From Rhodothermales bacterium (GTDB lineage Bacteria > Bacteroidota > Rhodothermia > Rhodothermales > Bin80): a stretch of 64,000 bases of DNA. The DNA lies in assembly GCA_951812585.1 (NCBI GenBank), contig OX638318.1:524819-588818 (forward strand), given 5' to 3'. The translations under genes were made by a program, and so were the position numbers. Within the stretch, counting starts at the first letter, position 1. The number at the start of each line of letters is the position of its first letter. Below are positions 53,990 to 62,785 of the stretch, one piece after another. Under the pieces are notes generated by a model that searched no databases, was not told the origin of the DNA, and saw only the letters and a list, made by a program, of their open reading frames with translations.

Positions 53990-55129
53990 ATGAAAAGCGA
54001 ATATGCCATGCACTATCAGCAAAGGAATTCAAAGAATCCCTCGGCGCATGATCGGGCTGCCGTTCTGGTGGACTATGACAACCTGTTCAGCTTCCTGTAC
54101 CGGCGCTGCGGGCCCCGGCTTCGTCCAGACGAGGTCATCGATGAGCTGCTGCACAATGTGCGACAATATGTGGGCCGCGAGCTCGGAGTCACGGTCTCAC
54201 TCATGGCTGCCTACGCAGACTTTGCAGAGATTCATAGCGGCGGACGTGACATCAGTCGCAGTCTGTATTTGAGCGGCGTCGAGCCTCGGTTTGTCCCCGC
54301 TTCAATGCAGCGCAATGCTGCCGAGCTGCAGCTCACCATGGATGCCATGGAATCTTCCTACACGCATCCAGACCTCAGCCTGATCGTCATCGTGTCTGCT
54401 GATCGGCCCTATTTGCCACTGATCAAGCACTCGCACCGTATGGGACGACAGCCGCTGGCGGTAATGCTGAGGCCGCCCGCAGATCTGCGTGAAGTGGCAG
54501 GCGAACGATTGGTCATCGGTGCCGAGGAGTTGCTCAGTGATGCAACGGTGCGGGGGCTGGGCATGCGGATCAGGGTCTCTCGACATGCTTCCCCGGAGCC
54601 GCATGAGCAGAGAAAAGCGACCAGAGCCGAACCTGTCGTATATCGCCCAATAACCCACCGAGGCGCGCTAGCCGCCCTGGAGGTTATCGACGAGCACTTC
54701 GGGCAGTATTCGGAGATCTACCTGACGCCGCTCTTGCGCAAGCTCTCCGAGGTGATCGGGGACGAAGAGTACGACCCAAAGTCTCTCATCACGGAAATCG
54801 AGGAAGCCGGCGCGGTGTGGCTGGAGAAGCGCAAGGGCTTCCCGTACAACTATACTGTACTTATCATCGACCCTGAGCACCCCGACGTGAAGGCTTTGCA
54901 GGAAGAAGCGTTTGCGGACAGTCCTCCGCAACAGGCACCGGCCGACATGGCTGACTACGACCAAGAGGCATACGCGGCGCAACCCGACGAGGGGCATCCA
55001 GATAACTACGCATCCCAGGAGTCCCCGGACGAGCGAATAACAGAGGACTATGCGGAAGACTACGAAGAAGACGATTATGATGATGAAGACGATTATATGC
55101 CATCCGAAGAGGACAGTAGATCAGGATAA
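53990..55129 (+). CDS. NYN-domain protein with acidic C-terminal tail
   Basis: A 379-residue protein. Residues 20-200 form a NYN (PIN-like nuclease) domain: AAVLVDYDNLFSFL carries the first acidic pair, and LIVIVSADRPYLPLIKHSHR the second (S-x-D) motif. Residues 215-310 resemble a winged OST-HTH/LOTUS-like domain (DEHFGQYSEIYLTPLLRKL, LEKRKGFPYNYTVLII). The last 60 residues are strongly acidic (for example YAEDYEEDDYDDEDDY) and likely disordered. Proteins of this type are predicted RNases or RNA-binding factors. It lies 11 bases after hslV and 34 before hslU, so it is probably co-transcribed with the protease. Any functional link to HslUV is inference. Confidence 0.85.
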   Translation: MKSEYAMHYQQRNSKNPSAHDRAAVLVDYDNLFSFLYRRCGPRLRPDEVIDELLHNVRQYVGRELGVTVSLMAAYADFAEIHSGGRDISRSLYLSGVEPRFVPASMQRNAAELQLTMDAMESSYTHPDLSLIVIVSADRPYLPLIKHSHRMGRQPLAVMLRPPADLREVAGERLVIGAEELLSDATVRGLGMRIRVSRHASPEPHEQRKATRAEPVVYRPITHRGALAALEVIDEHFGQYSEIYLTPLLRKLSEVIGDEEYDPKSLITEIEEAGAVWLEKRKGFPYNYTVLIIDPEHPDVKALQEEAFADSPPQQAPADMADYDQEAYAAQPDEGHPDNYASQESPDERITEDYAEDYEEDDYDDEDDYMPSEEDSRSG

Positions 55130-55163
55130 GAAACGTATCAGGTAGCCAATTCATCCGCTGCGT

Positions 55164-56603
55164 ATGCGCGACGAGCTGACGCCCCGCCAGATTGTTGTGG
55201 AGCTGGACGCCTACATCATCGGGCAATCGGATGCAAAGCGCACCGTTGCGATTGCCCTCCGCAATCGGTGGCGTCGGCAGCGAGCACCGCAGGAGATGCA
55301 GGACGAAATCCTGCCCAGCAACATCGTTCTCATAGGGCCTACGGGTGTCGGCAAGACGGAGATTGCCCGGCGCCTGGCGCGGCTCGCCGATGCGCCCTTC
55401 TTGAAGATTGAAGCGACCAAGTTCACGGAAATCGGATACGTAGGACGCGATGTGGACAGCATGATCCGCGATCTGGCCGACATTGCAGTCAACATGGTGC
55501 GTGCAGAGCATGAAGCACGCGTCCAATCGCGGGCCCGTGAGCTGGCCGACGAGGTTATACTGGACGCGCTGCTGCCCCGCAACCCCCAGCCGGCATCCGC
55601 CCCTGCTTTCGTGCAAGGCGCAGCGGCGCAACCCGCGGCACAGGACCGTGCGAGCGTGCACACGAAGGTACTGGCCCCTGGCGAAACTGAGCACGGGGCA
55701 GAACACATCAAGCAGTGGCGGCGAACGAGAGAACGCATGCGCACCATGCTGAATGCCGGGGCCTTCGATCAGCGGGAGATCGAGATTGAAGTCGCTGCCG
55801 ACCAGTCACCCATGCTGCAGGTCTTTGGACCCATGGGGCTGGAAGAGATGGGAATGAACATCCAGGACCTGTTGGGCAACATGGGGCCTAAGCGCCGCAA
55901 GAAGCGACGCGTCAAGGTTGCCGATGCCTACGACATTCTGACGCCGCAACAGGCGCAGAAGCTCATCGACATGGACAAGGTGACGCGAGAGGCTCTGGAA
56001 CGCGCACAGCAGTCTGGCATAGTCTTCATCGATGAAATCGACAAGGTCGCCAGCAGTGCCGGACGAGCAAAGGGCAGCCCAAACGTCTCGCGCGAAGGCG
56101 TGCAGCGTGACCTCTTGCCGATCGTGGAGGGCTCCAACGTGACCACGAAGTACGGGATGGTGCGTACGGACCATATCCTCTTTATTGCCAGCGGAGCCTT
56201 TCATGTGACCAAACCCAGCGACCTCATACCCGAGCTCCAGGGGCGGTTTCCTATCCGGGTGGAGCTGCACAGCCTGACAGAAGAGGATTTCTACAAGATC
56301 CTGACGCAGCCCAGGAACGCATTGCTGAAGCAGTACAAGGCCTTGCTCCTTGCAGATGGCGTCTCCATAGACTTCACCGATGACGCAGTATGGGAGATTG
56401 CCCGAACGGCAGCCCAGGTCAACATTGACGTCGAAAACATCGGGGCTCGCCGACTGCACACAATCATGACCACGCTGCTGGAGGACATCCTGTTCGAGGC
56501 CGATGGATCAGGGCCCGCCTCGATTACGATAGATGCCGTCGATGTGCGCAAGAAGCTGGCGGATATTGTCAAGAATCGCGATCTCAGTCAGTACATTCTG
56601 TAG
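55164..56603 (+). CDS. hslU: ATP-dependent protease ATPase subunit HslU
   Basis: A 479-residue AAA+ unfoldase for HslV. Key parts are the N-terminal [17 protein letters not shown], Walker A G58-PTGVGKT, the pore-loop region [19 protein letters not shown], an intermediate (I) domain (about 110-240) with HslU-type [14 protein letters not shown], Walker [10 protein letters not shown] (D290-E291), sensor [25 protein letters not shown], and the C-terminal DLSQYIL that docks into HslV. The length is slightly above the usual 440-470 because of the I domain (an Ala/Gln-rich stretch near 140-165). The stop overlaps the next start as TAGTG. Confidence 0.96.
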   Translation: MRDELTPRQIVVELDAYIIGQSDAKRTVAIALRNRWRRQRAPQEMQDEILPSNIVLIGPTGVGKTEIARRLARLADAPFLKIEATKFTEIGYVGRDVDSMIRDLADIAVNMVRAEHEARVQSRARELADEVILDALLPRNPQPASAPAFVQGAAAQPAAQDRASVHTKVLAPGETEHGAEHIKQWRRTRERMRTMLNAGAFDQREIEIEVAADQSPMLQVFGPMGLEEMGMNIQDLLGNMGPKRRKKRRVKVADAYDILTPQQAQKLIDMDKVTREALERAQQSGIVFIDEIDKVASSAGRAKGSPNVSREGVQRDLLPIVEGSNVTTKYGMVRTDHILFIASGAFHVTKPSDLIPELQGRFPIRVELHSLTEEDFYKILTQPRNALLKQYKALLLADGVSIDFTDDAVWEIARTAAQVNIDVENIGARRLHTIMTTLLEDILFEADGSGPASITIDAVDVRKKLADIVKNRDLSQYIL

Positions 56604-57520
56604 TGTCGTTGGTCACTAACAGCCTTGCCTGTGATGATCGCGCGGCCCAGGCCCGGTGGCAATCATTGTGGGAAGCGTCACCACAGCGCACAGCCTTCGC
56701 GTCGCTGGCATACGTGTTGCACGCGGCTGAGACTTATGGCCTGCAGTCTCGGATGCACCTGGTGCACCGCGATGGCGTCGACGAGGCCGGCATCATCGCA
56801 CTCTGGCGCCGAAAGCTGACTGGAAAGACTGTTGTGCAGCCGCCCCTTACGCAGTACTCTGCGCTGCTCTTGAGGCATCCTGCTGCGGAGGCCGCGGTGC
56901 ACCGGCGCACAGCCCCGCTGGAACATCTTCTCAGGGCGCTGGAAAAAGCCTATGCCCGCGTGCATCTCTTCGCGCATTTGTCCGATCCGCGCCCCGCTCA
57001 GTGGCGCAGGTGGCGCGTGTCGCCGCTCTTTACGTACTGCCTGGTTCCCGGCGCAGATACGGCGGCCTGGTCCGAGGCCACGCGCCGCGCTTTCCGCAAG
57101 CACCGGGCAGCCTTTGAAATAACCGAATCGCCAGCGTCGGCCACGGACATCATCGGCTTGTGCCAACAGAGCTACGCGCGTCATGGGCGCAAGCTGCCTG
57201 CACCGGTTGCGCGTGTGCAAGGCCTGATCAAAGGCCTCGCAGACAACGTGCGCTGCTTCGTCGCGCAGCGCCCCGGTACAGCCGCACCCGAGGCAGGCCT
57301 CGCCGTGCTCCACGACGGGCATACCGCGCACTACTGGATTGCAGGCAGCACGCCTGGCCCTTCCATGACAGTGCTGATTGGCCAGGTCCTGCTGCGCCTC
57401 CGAGCAGATGGCATCACTTCATTTGACTTTGTCGGTGCCAATACGCCGTCTATTGCCGAGTTCAAGCGTCATTTTGGCCCTAGGCTGATACCGTACTACG
57501 CCTTCGCGTGGCGAACCTAG
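56603..57520 (+). CDS. FemAB/GNAT-like acyltransferase
   Basis: A 305-residue protein with a double-GNAT pattern like FemAB/BioF2-type (Acetyltransf_6) proteins, which transfer amino acids or acyl groups onto cell-wall or exopolysaccharide precursors. The supporting features are the central TRRAFRKHRAAFEI, QSYARHGRKLPAP, GLAVLHDGHTAHYWIAGSTP and the C-terminal FDFVGANTPSIAEFKRHFGPRLIPYY, which is typical of the family. The GTG start at 56603 overlaps the hslU stop (TAGTG). It precedes a polytopic protein and a flippase on the same strand, which together point to surface polysaccharide or cell-envelope assembly. The substrate is unknown. Confidence 0.82.
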   Translation: MSLVTNSLACDDRAAQARWQSLWEASPQRTAFASLAYVLHAAETYGLQSRMHLVHRDGVDEAGIIALWRRKLTGKTVVQPPLTQYSALLLRHPAAEAAVHRRTAPLEHLLRALEKAYARVHLFAHLSDPRPAQWRRWRVSPLFTYCLVPGADTAAWSEATRRAFRKHRAAFEITESPASATDIIGLCQQSYARHGRKLPAPVARVQGLIKGLADNVRCFVAQRPGTAAPEAGLAVLHDGHTAHYWIAGSTPGPSMTVLIGQVLLRLRADGITSFDFVGANTPSIAEFKRHFGPRLIPYYAFAWRT

Positions 57521-57551
57521 CGCGCGTGCCTCCATCAAAGCTCCGCGCCGA

Positions 57552-59132
57552 ATGGTTTCAGGCAATGCCAGCAGATCCCTTGCAGCCCGTGGCCCGGTGC
57601 GCATGCCGATGTTTGTGGCACTGGCCACGCTCTTGGCCTACCTCTTGCTCTATGGATACAGCTTTGCCGACGGAGATCACGACGCGTTCCTGCCCTATCT
57701 GCTCCACATGCTGGATCCGGACCTCTTGGACTCGGACTGGTTTGTGTCCACGCAACTTGAGCGCATCGGACCCCGGACTGGTTTTGTCTGGCTGCTCTAT
57801 TGGCCTTCAAAGCTCTTGGGACCCTTTGGCGCTTTCACCGCGCTTTATGTCCTCTGCTGGTACCTGATCTCCGCTGCCGTTTATGCGCTCAGCTGCTACG
57901 TAGCGCCAGACCGGATTGCTGCAACCGGAGCCGTTGCGGCCTTGCTCCTGGTTGCGCCGTGGTCATCCTTTGGCGGCAACACCGTGATCGGCGGACAGTT
58001 CGCACCCAGCACAGCGGCCTGGGCGCTGGCACTCTGGAGCGCTGTGATGCACACCCGCAGCAAGCCCCTCCGGGCGGCACTCCTGTGCGGCGTCGCAACC
58101 ACGATTCAGGCGCTTGTCGGCCTTCAGATGGCCTTGCTGCTAAGCCTGATGATGGTGTGGGAACGCCGGTCGCTCCGCAGCATTGCGATCTTCGCCGCTA
58201 CGTTTGCGCTTACGGCGTCCATCACCGTTGTCCCGCAGGTCGTGCAGCAGTGGTCTGCGAGTGGCTCAGAGCCTTCTCTCTTCTACATCCTGTTCGAATT
58301 CAGGGCACCGCACCACTATATCGTTTCACAGTTTCGCCCCAGGAGCACGCTGGTTTTTGCAGGCACAGTAGTGCTGGCAATGGTGTGCCTTGCGGCACTA
58401 ACCAGGAAGCAGCGCCTGCTTCCTGTGCGGATCTGGATCATCACGGGCCTGTTTTGCCTGGCCGGCTTTCTTGGGACAGATCTCTTCAGGAGTGAGTTCC
58501 TAGGCAAGCTTCAGCTATTCCATGCAACTGTCTTTGCCAAAGTGTTGCTGGTGATTGTGATTTGCGCTGCGATCAGCCGCATACTGCCCCGCATAGTACA
58601 CCACAGCCTGGACCGCTTTTTTGATTACGCGCGGTACGCCTTGGCAGGCACCATACTTGTTGCGGCGGCGCTCCTGGTCGCCAGTCCGCGCACCTTGGGC
58701 CTTGCACCGGCCCGCGTCACCAGCGCAAGTCCCGCGCCTGAACAGATTGCGGAGTGGGCAAAAGCGGAGTCACCACTCGCAAGTGTGTTTGCCGTACCGC
58801 CCTCCTGGGACGGCTTTCGCAGCCGTGCCCATCGCGCCATCGTTGTGAATTTCAAAGCGGTCCCCTTTGCAGCACCCTACACCGTTGAGTGGTACGAGCG
58901 GCTGATGGCGCTGGCCCCCATACCCGAAACGGGGGAAATGCCGGTCAGCAATGTTCAGGCACAGCTGGATGACGCTTTTTTCGCGTTACCCACAGATGAC
59001 GTGCGGCGTCTTGCATCACAGTACGGGTTTGACCACATCGTGCGCAAGGCTTCGCTTCGGCCCCCACCTTCCGATTTCGAAGCCGTGTTTCGTGCAGGCG
59101 GGCTCACCACGTATCGCATCCAGACCCCGTGA
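57552..59132 (+). CDS. polytopic membrane protein (DUF6798-like)
   Basis: A 526-residue protein with about ten membrane helices in the first 400 residues and a soluble C-terminal part of about 120 residues (SPLASVFAVPPSWDGFRSRA, then YGFDHIVRKASLRPPPSDF). DGDHDAFLPYLLHMLDPDLL near the N terminus and GGQFAPSTAAWALALW resemble DUF6798-type proteins and, more loosely, GT-C glycosyltransferases, in which an early acidic pair lies in the first loop. I do not assign a reaction. The last codons overlap the flippase start (TGATG), so it should work in the same glycan-export context. Confidence 0.75.
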   Translation: MVSGNASRSLAARGPVRMPMFVALATLLAYLLLYGYSFADGDHDAFLPYLLHMLDPDLLDSDWFVSTQLERIGPRTGFVWLLYWPSKLLGPFGAFTALYVLCWYLISAAVYALSCYVAPDRIAATGAVAALLLVAPWSSFGGNTVIGGQFAPSTAAWALALWSAVMHTRSKPLRAALLCGVATTIQALVGLQMALLLSLMMVWERRSLRSIAIFAATFALTASITVVPQVVQQWSASGSEPSLFYILFEFRAPHHYIVSQFRPRSTLVFAGTVVLAMVCLAALTRKQRLLPVRIWIITGLFCLAGFLGTDLFRSEFLGKLQLFHATVFAKVLLVIVICAAISRILPRIVHHSLDRFFDYARYALAGTILVAAALLVASPRTLGLAPARVTSASPAPEQIAEWAKAESPLASVFAVPPSWDGFRSRAHRAIVVNFKAVPFAAPYTVEWYERLMALAPIPETGEMPVSNVQAQLDDAFFALPTDDVRRLASQYGFDHIVRKASLRPPPSDFEAVFRAGGLTTYRIQTP

Positions 59133-60595
59133 TGCGAGCCTTGCTGTCCAAGATCTTTTCCACGCAGGGCCTCCGCGGCCCCGTGCTCACGCTCCTTACG
59201 GGCTCTACGCTCGGGCTCATCATCTCGCTGCTCGCGCAGCTCGTGCTTGCCCGACTGTACACTGAGGCGGAGTTCGGAGTCTACGGTTACTTCGCCAGCA
59301 TCATGGCCGTGCTGATCACTTTCACGGGCCTCCGCTACGAAGATGCACTGATGCTGCAGGAAGAGGAGCGCGATGCGGGTGTTGTCGTACTGCTTGGATT
59401 CCTGGTGGTAACCTTCTTTGCTGCGGTTACTGCGGTGCTGGCCCTTTGGAGGACCAAGATCGCAACCCTGCTGGAGATGCCTGCGATGGCACCGTACCTG
59501 GTACTGGTGCCTGTGACGTTGATCGCGATGCGCGGCACCAAGTTGGCTGAGCTGTGGCTTGCGCGCAAGCGTTCTTTTCGAGTGGTGAGCGCCAGCCAGC
59601 TTGCCAATAACACCACCATGGCGGGATACAAGGTCGGCGCTGATGTGCCGCCTCTCAGCGCCGGCGCGGAAGGACTGATCGGCGGCTACTTCGTGGGCAA
59701 TGCCGCCCCCTTCTTTATCCTTTGGACCATCATCTTGCGGCGGAGCGGTCGGCTCTTGCGTGATGCGTTTCGCTGGCGCGCCATCTGGGCTGCGGCCAAG
59801 CGATATTGGCGATTTCCCCTGTTCTCTACGCCCGCGACACTGGTGGCGTCCCTTGAATTGCGCGCCGCTTTCTTCTTCGTCCCTGTGTTCTTCGTGGTGC
59901 AGAAGCAGGAGATTCTGGGCTTGTACACGTTTGCTTTCACCAACGTGTCCATCCCGCTGGCGTACTTTGCCCGGGCGGTCGCCCAGGTTTTCTTCGTAAG
60001 TGCGGTAGAGGCGCAGTTGCAAGGTAATCTGCATGTAGTCGCCGAAGGCGTGCATCGGCGCCTGGTGATGGTAATGCTGTTTCCAACCCTGGTGATCCTG
60101 GTCGCAGGCCCGGACCTTTTTGCCATCGTCTTCAGCGAAACCTGGCGAGAGGCGGGGATCTACGCGCAGTATGTCGCCCCTTGGATCTTTCTCGCATCCG
60201 TCTGCTCCCCGCTCAGCCGCATCTATGATGTGCTGCAGCGGCAGCGCCTGGACTTTGTGATGGGATTTGTTTCACTGGTGCTGGTTATAGCCGCGCTGCT
60301 TTTGGGAGGCCGTACGGGCGATGTCCGCACCTATCTGCTCTTCCTGTGCGTAGGGGGCTGCCTGGCCCGTTTGTTGCGCCTGGCGGTCGTGTCATACCTG
60401 GCTCACGTCCCAGCATTCAAAGTTGTCGCACCCTACTTCCGCTACCTTGCCTATGCAGCGCCGGGGCTGCTGCTCATGCTGGGCATTCGGGCGCTAGGTG
60501 ATCCGCTGCTTACCGTGGCCGGCAGCCTGGCGGCCACGGGCATCTATGGGGTCCTCCTGCTGTGGAAGGAAAAACTCATTCGCTGGCCCCTGTGA
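59132..60595 (+). CDS. oligosaccharide flippase (Wzx-like, MOP superfamily)
   Basis: A 487-residue polytopic protein with about 14 helices. The N-terminal GSTLGLIISLLAQLVLARLY and EAEFGVYGYFASIMAVLITF are typical of Wzx-like polysaccharide biosynthesis proteins, as are RFPLFSTPATLVASLELRAA, LGLYTFAFTNVSIPLAYFAR and VFSETWREAGIYAQYVAPWI. It should move lipid-linked oligosaccharides across the cytoplasmic membrane. Either GTG 59129 or ATG 59132 starts it; both overlap the upstream stop. With the FemAB-like and DUF6798-like genes it forms an apparent envelope-glycan cassette downstream of hslU. Confidence 0.9.
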   Translation: MRALLSKIFSTQGLRGPVLTLLTGSTLGLIISLLAQLVLARLYTEAEFGVYGYFASIMAVLITFTGLRYEDALMLQEEERDAGVVVLLGFLVVTFFAAVTAVLALWRTKIATLLEMPAMAPYLVLVPVTLIAMRGTKLAELWLARKRSFRVVSASQLANNTTMAGYKVGADVPPLSAGAEGLIGGYFVGNAAPFFILWTIILRRSGRLLRDAFRWRAIWAAAKRYWRFPLFSTPATLVASLELRAAFFFVPVFFVVQKQEILGLYTFAFTNVSIPLAYFARAVAQVFFVSAVEAQLQGNLHVVAEGVHRRLVMVMLFPTLVILVAGPDLFAIVFSETWREAGIYAQYVAPWIFLASVCSPLSRIYDVLQRQRLDFVMGFVSLVLVIAALLLGGRTGDVRTYLLFLCVGGCLARLLRLAVVSYLAHVPAFKVVAPYFRYLAYAAPGLLLMLGIRALGDPLLTVAGSLAATGIYGVLLLWKEKLIRWPL

Positions 60596-60776
60596 GCGCC
60601 GCAGAAGGCATTATTTCCGGATGAACGTGCGCTCCGAGCAGCGCTTCTTCGCATTATGCGGACGCTGGACTGGCGTCGAAGCGCGTCTGCACTCCTGTGA
60701 TGATCCGCTTCGTGCCACGCGGGCGCAGAATCGGCGTCCCAAGCCCACCTTTCCAACAGTGGGTATTGGGATGAGA

Positions 60777-61019
60777 TTACAGGCAGACGGGGATGAATTC
60801 GCGGCTCTTTATCCAGGGAATCTGGCCCTGTGAACCGACAGAGCCGGCTTGGCGAAGCAGGTTGTTGTAGGTGCGTCGTTTCAAGCGGACAATGATTTGC
60901 GTGGGTGTGGTCTTGATGCGTGCGGGCACATCGACGAACGTGCACGCGTAAGTGTCGGCGCGTTCCGCCAAGCGCGATTCCGACATGGAACCGGATCGGC
61001 AGTTGTCGATATCGCACAT
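60777..61019 (-). pseudogene. possible transposase C-terminal remnant or small unknown gene
   Basis: An 80-residue frame with an ATG preceded by AAGGTAAAGGAAT, a plausible ribosome-binding site. The C-terminal half (ARIKTTPTQIIVRLKRRTYN, then GQIPWIKSREFIPVCL) recalls the end of DDE-type transposases, where a beta-strand with alternating basic residues is followed by PW and a basic segment. If so, only the extreme 3' end remains; no terminal inverted repeats or the catalytic part were found. It overlaps, on the opposite strand, the promoter candidate of the amidohydrolase gene. It could also be an unrelated small protein or a chance frame. Confidence 0.3.
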
Positions 61020-61034
61020 ATTCCTTTACCTTTG
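61003..61034 (+). promoter_or_regulatory. Bacteroidota-type promoter upstream of the M20 amidohydrolase gene
   Basis: TTG at 61003-61005 is followed after 21 bases by TACCTTTG (61027-61034), an exact match to the TAnnTTTG consensus with normal -33/-7 spacing. Transcription would start near 61040, leaving a leader of about 45 bases before ATG 61087. Confidence 0.6.
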
Positions 61035-61054
61035 GGGTCACCTTCATATTTGAG

Positions 61055-61068
61055 GTTACCTTCGTAAC
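61055..61068. promoter_or_regulatory. inverted repeat in the amidohydrolase leader
   Basis: GTTAC (61055-61059) and GTAAC (61064-61068) flank CTTC. A related GTCACCTTC lies 18 bases upstream. Placed just after the expected transcription start, it could be an operator or a small mRNA hairpin. Confidence 0.3.
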
Positions 61069-61086
61069 GGTTTAAATCTGAAGTTT

Positions 61087-62334
61087 ATGGCAGACACGCA
61101 ACAGCTGGATCAGGTCTCCACAGCGCAGAATGGCACCGTGATGCAGCGCCCTGTCCAGTTGGCCCCGGGGCTTCCAAAGCTCCTGCACAAGACACGTTGT
61201 GCCTTGCATCAGTGTCCTGAACTCGGTTTCCAGGAAGTGGAAACGAGCAGATACCTTCGCGGATTGCTGGAGCAAAACGGTCTTGAAGTCCACGGGCCGC
61301 TGGCGACCACTGGATTCTATGTTGACATCGAGGGTGCGATTCCGGGACCGATGATCGGATATCGGGCCGATATGGATGGCCTCCCAATCCAGGATGCCAA
61401 GCAGGTGCCGTATGCATCAAGGAATGCAGGCGTCTCACATGCGTGCGGCCACGATGCCCACATGGCCATCGGCGCAGGCGTGGCCTTGATGTTGCATCGG
61501 CTTCGCAAAGAGTTGCACGGCACCGTACGCGTGTTCTTCCAACCCAATGAAGAAGGGGCCCCAAGCGGGTCGATACCCATGATTCGCGACGGTGTCCTCG
61601 ATGGGATGGAGGCCGTATACTGCGTTCATGTAGATCCAACGCTGCAGCTAGGCATCTATGGCCTTATTGACGGCACCGTCACTGCTTCTTCAGATCGGTT
61701 CCTGGTACGTATATGCACACCTACTACCGGGCATTCTGCCCGCCCACACCAGGCCAAAGACACGATCTGGATTGCAACGCTGCTCTTGCATCAGCTTTAT
61801 CAGCTCCTGGGCCGCATCACCGATGCGCGCAACCCCGCCGTGTTTACGGTGTGCATCTTCAAAGGCGGCACTGCACACAACGTCATCCCGTCCGAGGTGG
61901 AGTTTGAAGGCAACCTGCGGTTCCTTAATGAGAACGACCGTGATCATGTCAAGCACTACCTACAGCGTACGACCGAGCAGTTCGCAGCGCTGCATGAAGT
62001 GAAGATTACACTAGACTTTCGAAGCGGCCTGCCGAGCGTGGTTAACGACCCTCACATGGTGAGCCACATTCGGGACACGATACACCTGCTCTTTTCCAAG
62101 GATGCCGTGCGGGACATCACGGTGCCGAGCATGGGATCAGAGGACTTTGCCAACTACCTGGAATATGTTCCAGGTGCACTTGTTCGCGTGGGTACGCGCA
62201 GCACCCGGCACACGAGCTTCCCGCTGCATGATGCGCATTTTGACATTGACGAGCACTGCCTGGCCCCTACGGTGCAGCTTATGAGCACGGTTCTGATGGA
62301 TCACACGCGGCTAGGTGTGCTGGTCAGCAGCTGA
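61087..62334 (+). CDS. M20 family amidohydrolase (M20D type)
   Basis: A 415-residue metal-dependent amidohydrolase. The M20D metal and catalytic motifs are in order: IGYRADMDGLPI, HACGHDAHMA (C120 and H122 as likely ligands), VFFQPNEEGAPSGS (the Glu-Glu pair), VYCVHVDP, a dimerisation domain insert (about 205-320, with GHSARPHQ and GTAHNVIPSEVEFEGNLR), and the C-terminal MGSEDFANYL. Members cleave N-acyl amino acids, hippurate-like compounds or indole conjugates; the true substrate is not apparent. No signal peptide is present, so it is cytoplasmic. It has its own promoter candidate; the next gene starts 67 bases downstream. Confidence 0.93.
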   Translation: MADTQQLDQVSTAQNGTVMQRPVQLAPGLPKLLHKTRCALHQCPELGFQEVETSRYLRGLLEQNGLEVHGPLATTGFYVDIEGAIPGPMIGYRADMDGLPIQDAKQVPYASRNAGVSHACGHDAHMAIGAGVALMLHRLRKELHGTVRVFFQPNEEGAPSGSIPMIRDGVLDGMEAVYCVHVDPTLQLGIYGLIDGTVTASSDRFLVRICTPTTGHSARPHQAKDTIWIATLLLHQLYQLLGRITDARNPAVFTVCIFKGGTAHNVIPSEVEFEGNLRFLNENDRDHVKHYLQRTTEQFAALHEVKITLDFRSGLPSVVNDPHMVSHIRDTIHLLFSKDAVRDITVPSMGSEDFANYLEYVPGALVRVGTRSTRHTSFPLHDAHFDIDEHCLAPTVQLMSTVLMDHTRLGVLVSS

Positions 62335-62401
62335 ACCAGAGGCGGTCGCGCGGAACAAATGCCGCCGATCGGTGTAGCACTGGTAATTCTGAATGCTGGT
62401 T

Positions 62402-62755
62402 ATGAACGACTCAGCCACAGCAATCCACGCGCCCGTGCAGTTAAGCCCGCGTGCACATTCAGAAGTCGCCAAGATCTTGGAGGCTCAGGAGATTCCCGAC
62501 GGGTACGGTCTCCGCGTTGGTGTGCGTGGGGGTGGATGTTCCGGCATGAGCTATATCCTGGGCTTTGACAAGCTGCGTGAACACGACATCACCTTCGATG
62601 CAGGCGGAGTGGTCTTGTATATTGATAAGCGCCATGGCTTGTACCTTTTAGGCACTACCATCGATTACCACGATGGTTTAGACGCGCGAGGATTCGTGTT
62701 CAACAACCCGAATGCTACGCAGACTTGCGGGTGCGGCTCCAGCTTCGCAGCCTAA
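62402..62755 (+). CDS. A-type iron-sulfur cluster carrier (IscA/ErpA/SufA family)
   Basis: A 117-residue HesB/IscA-type protein that carries Fe-S clusters to apoproteins. The three conserved cysteines are C46 in GGGCSGMSY, and C109 and C111 in QTCGCGSSFAA; LGFDKLREHDITFDAGGVVL and FVFNNPNA are also typical. The start at ATG 62402 is preferred; an ATG at 62393 adds three residues. The family alone does not tell IscA, ErpA or SufA apart, so no symbol is given. ClpC starts 30 bases after its stop. Confidence 0.94.
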   Translation: MNDSATAIHAPVQLSPRAHSEVAKILEAQEIPDGYGLRVGVRGGGCSGMSYILGFDKLREHDITFDAGGVVLYIDKRHGLYLLGTTIDYHDGLDARGFVFNNPNATQTCGCGSSFAA

Positions 62756-62785
62756 CGCTCCAGCCTAACCTATCGAACAGCCTAC

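Larger units (their letters stand above)
60596..61086. other. intergenic region upstream of the amidohydrolase gene
   Basis: These 491 bases contain a small minus-strand frame (60777-61019) that may be a transposase remnant, a good promoter candidate (61003-61034) and an inverted repeat (61055-61068), each listed separately. From 60596 to about 60776 I see only a weak hairpin (GCGCT/AGCGC at 60629-60644) that might end the flippase transcript. Confidence 0.5.
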
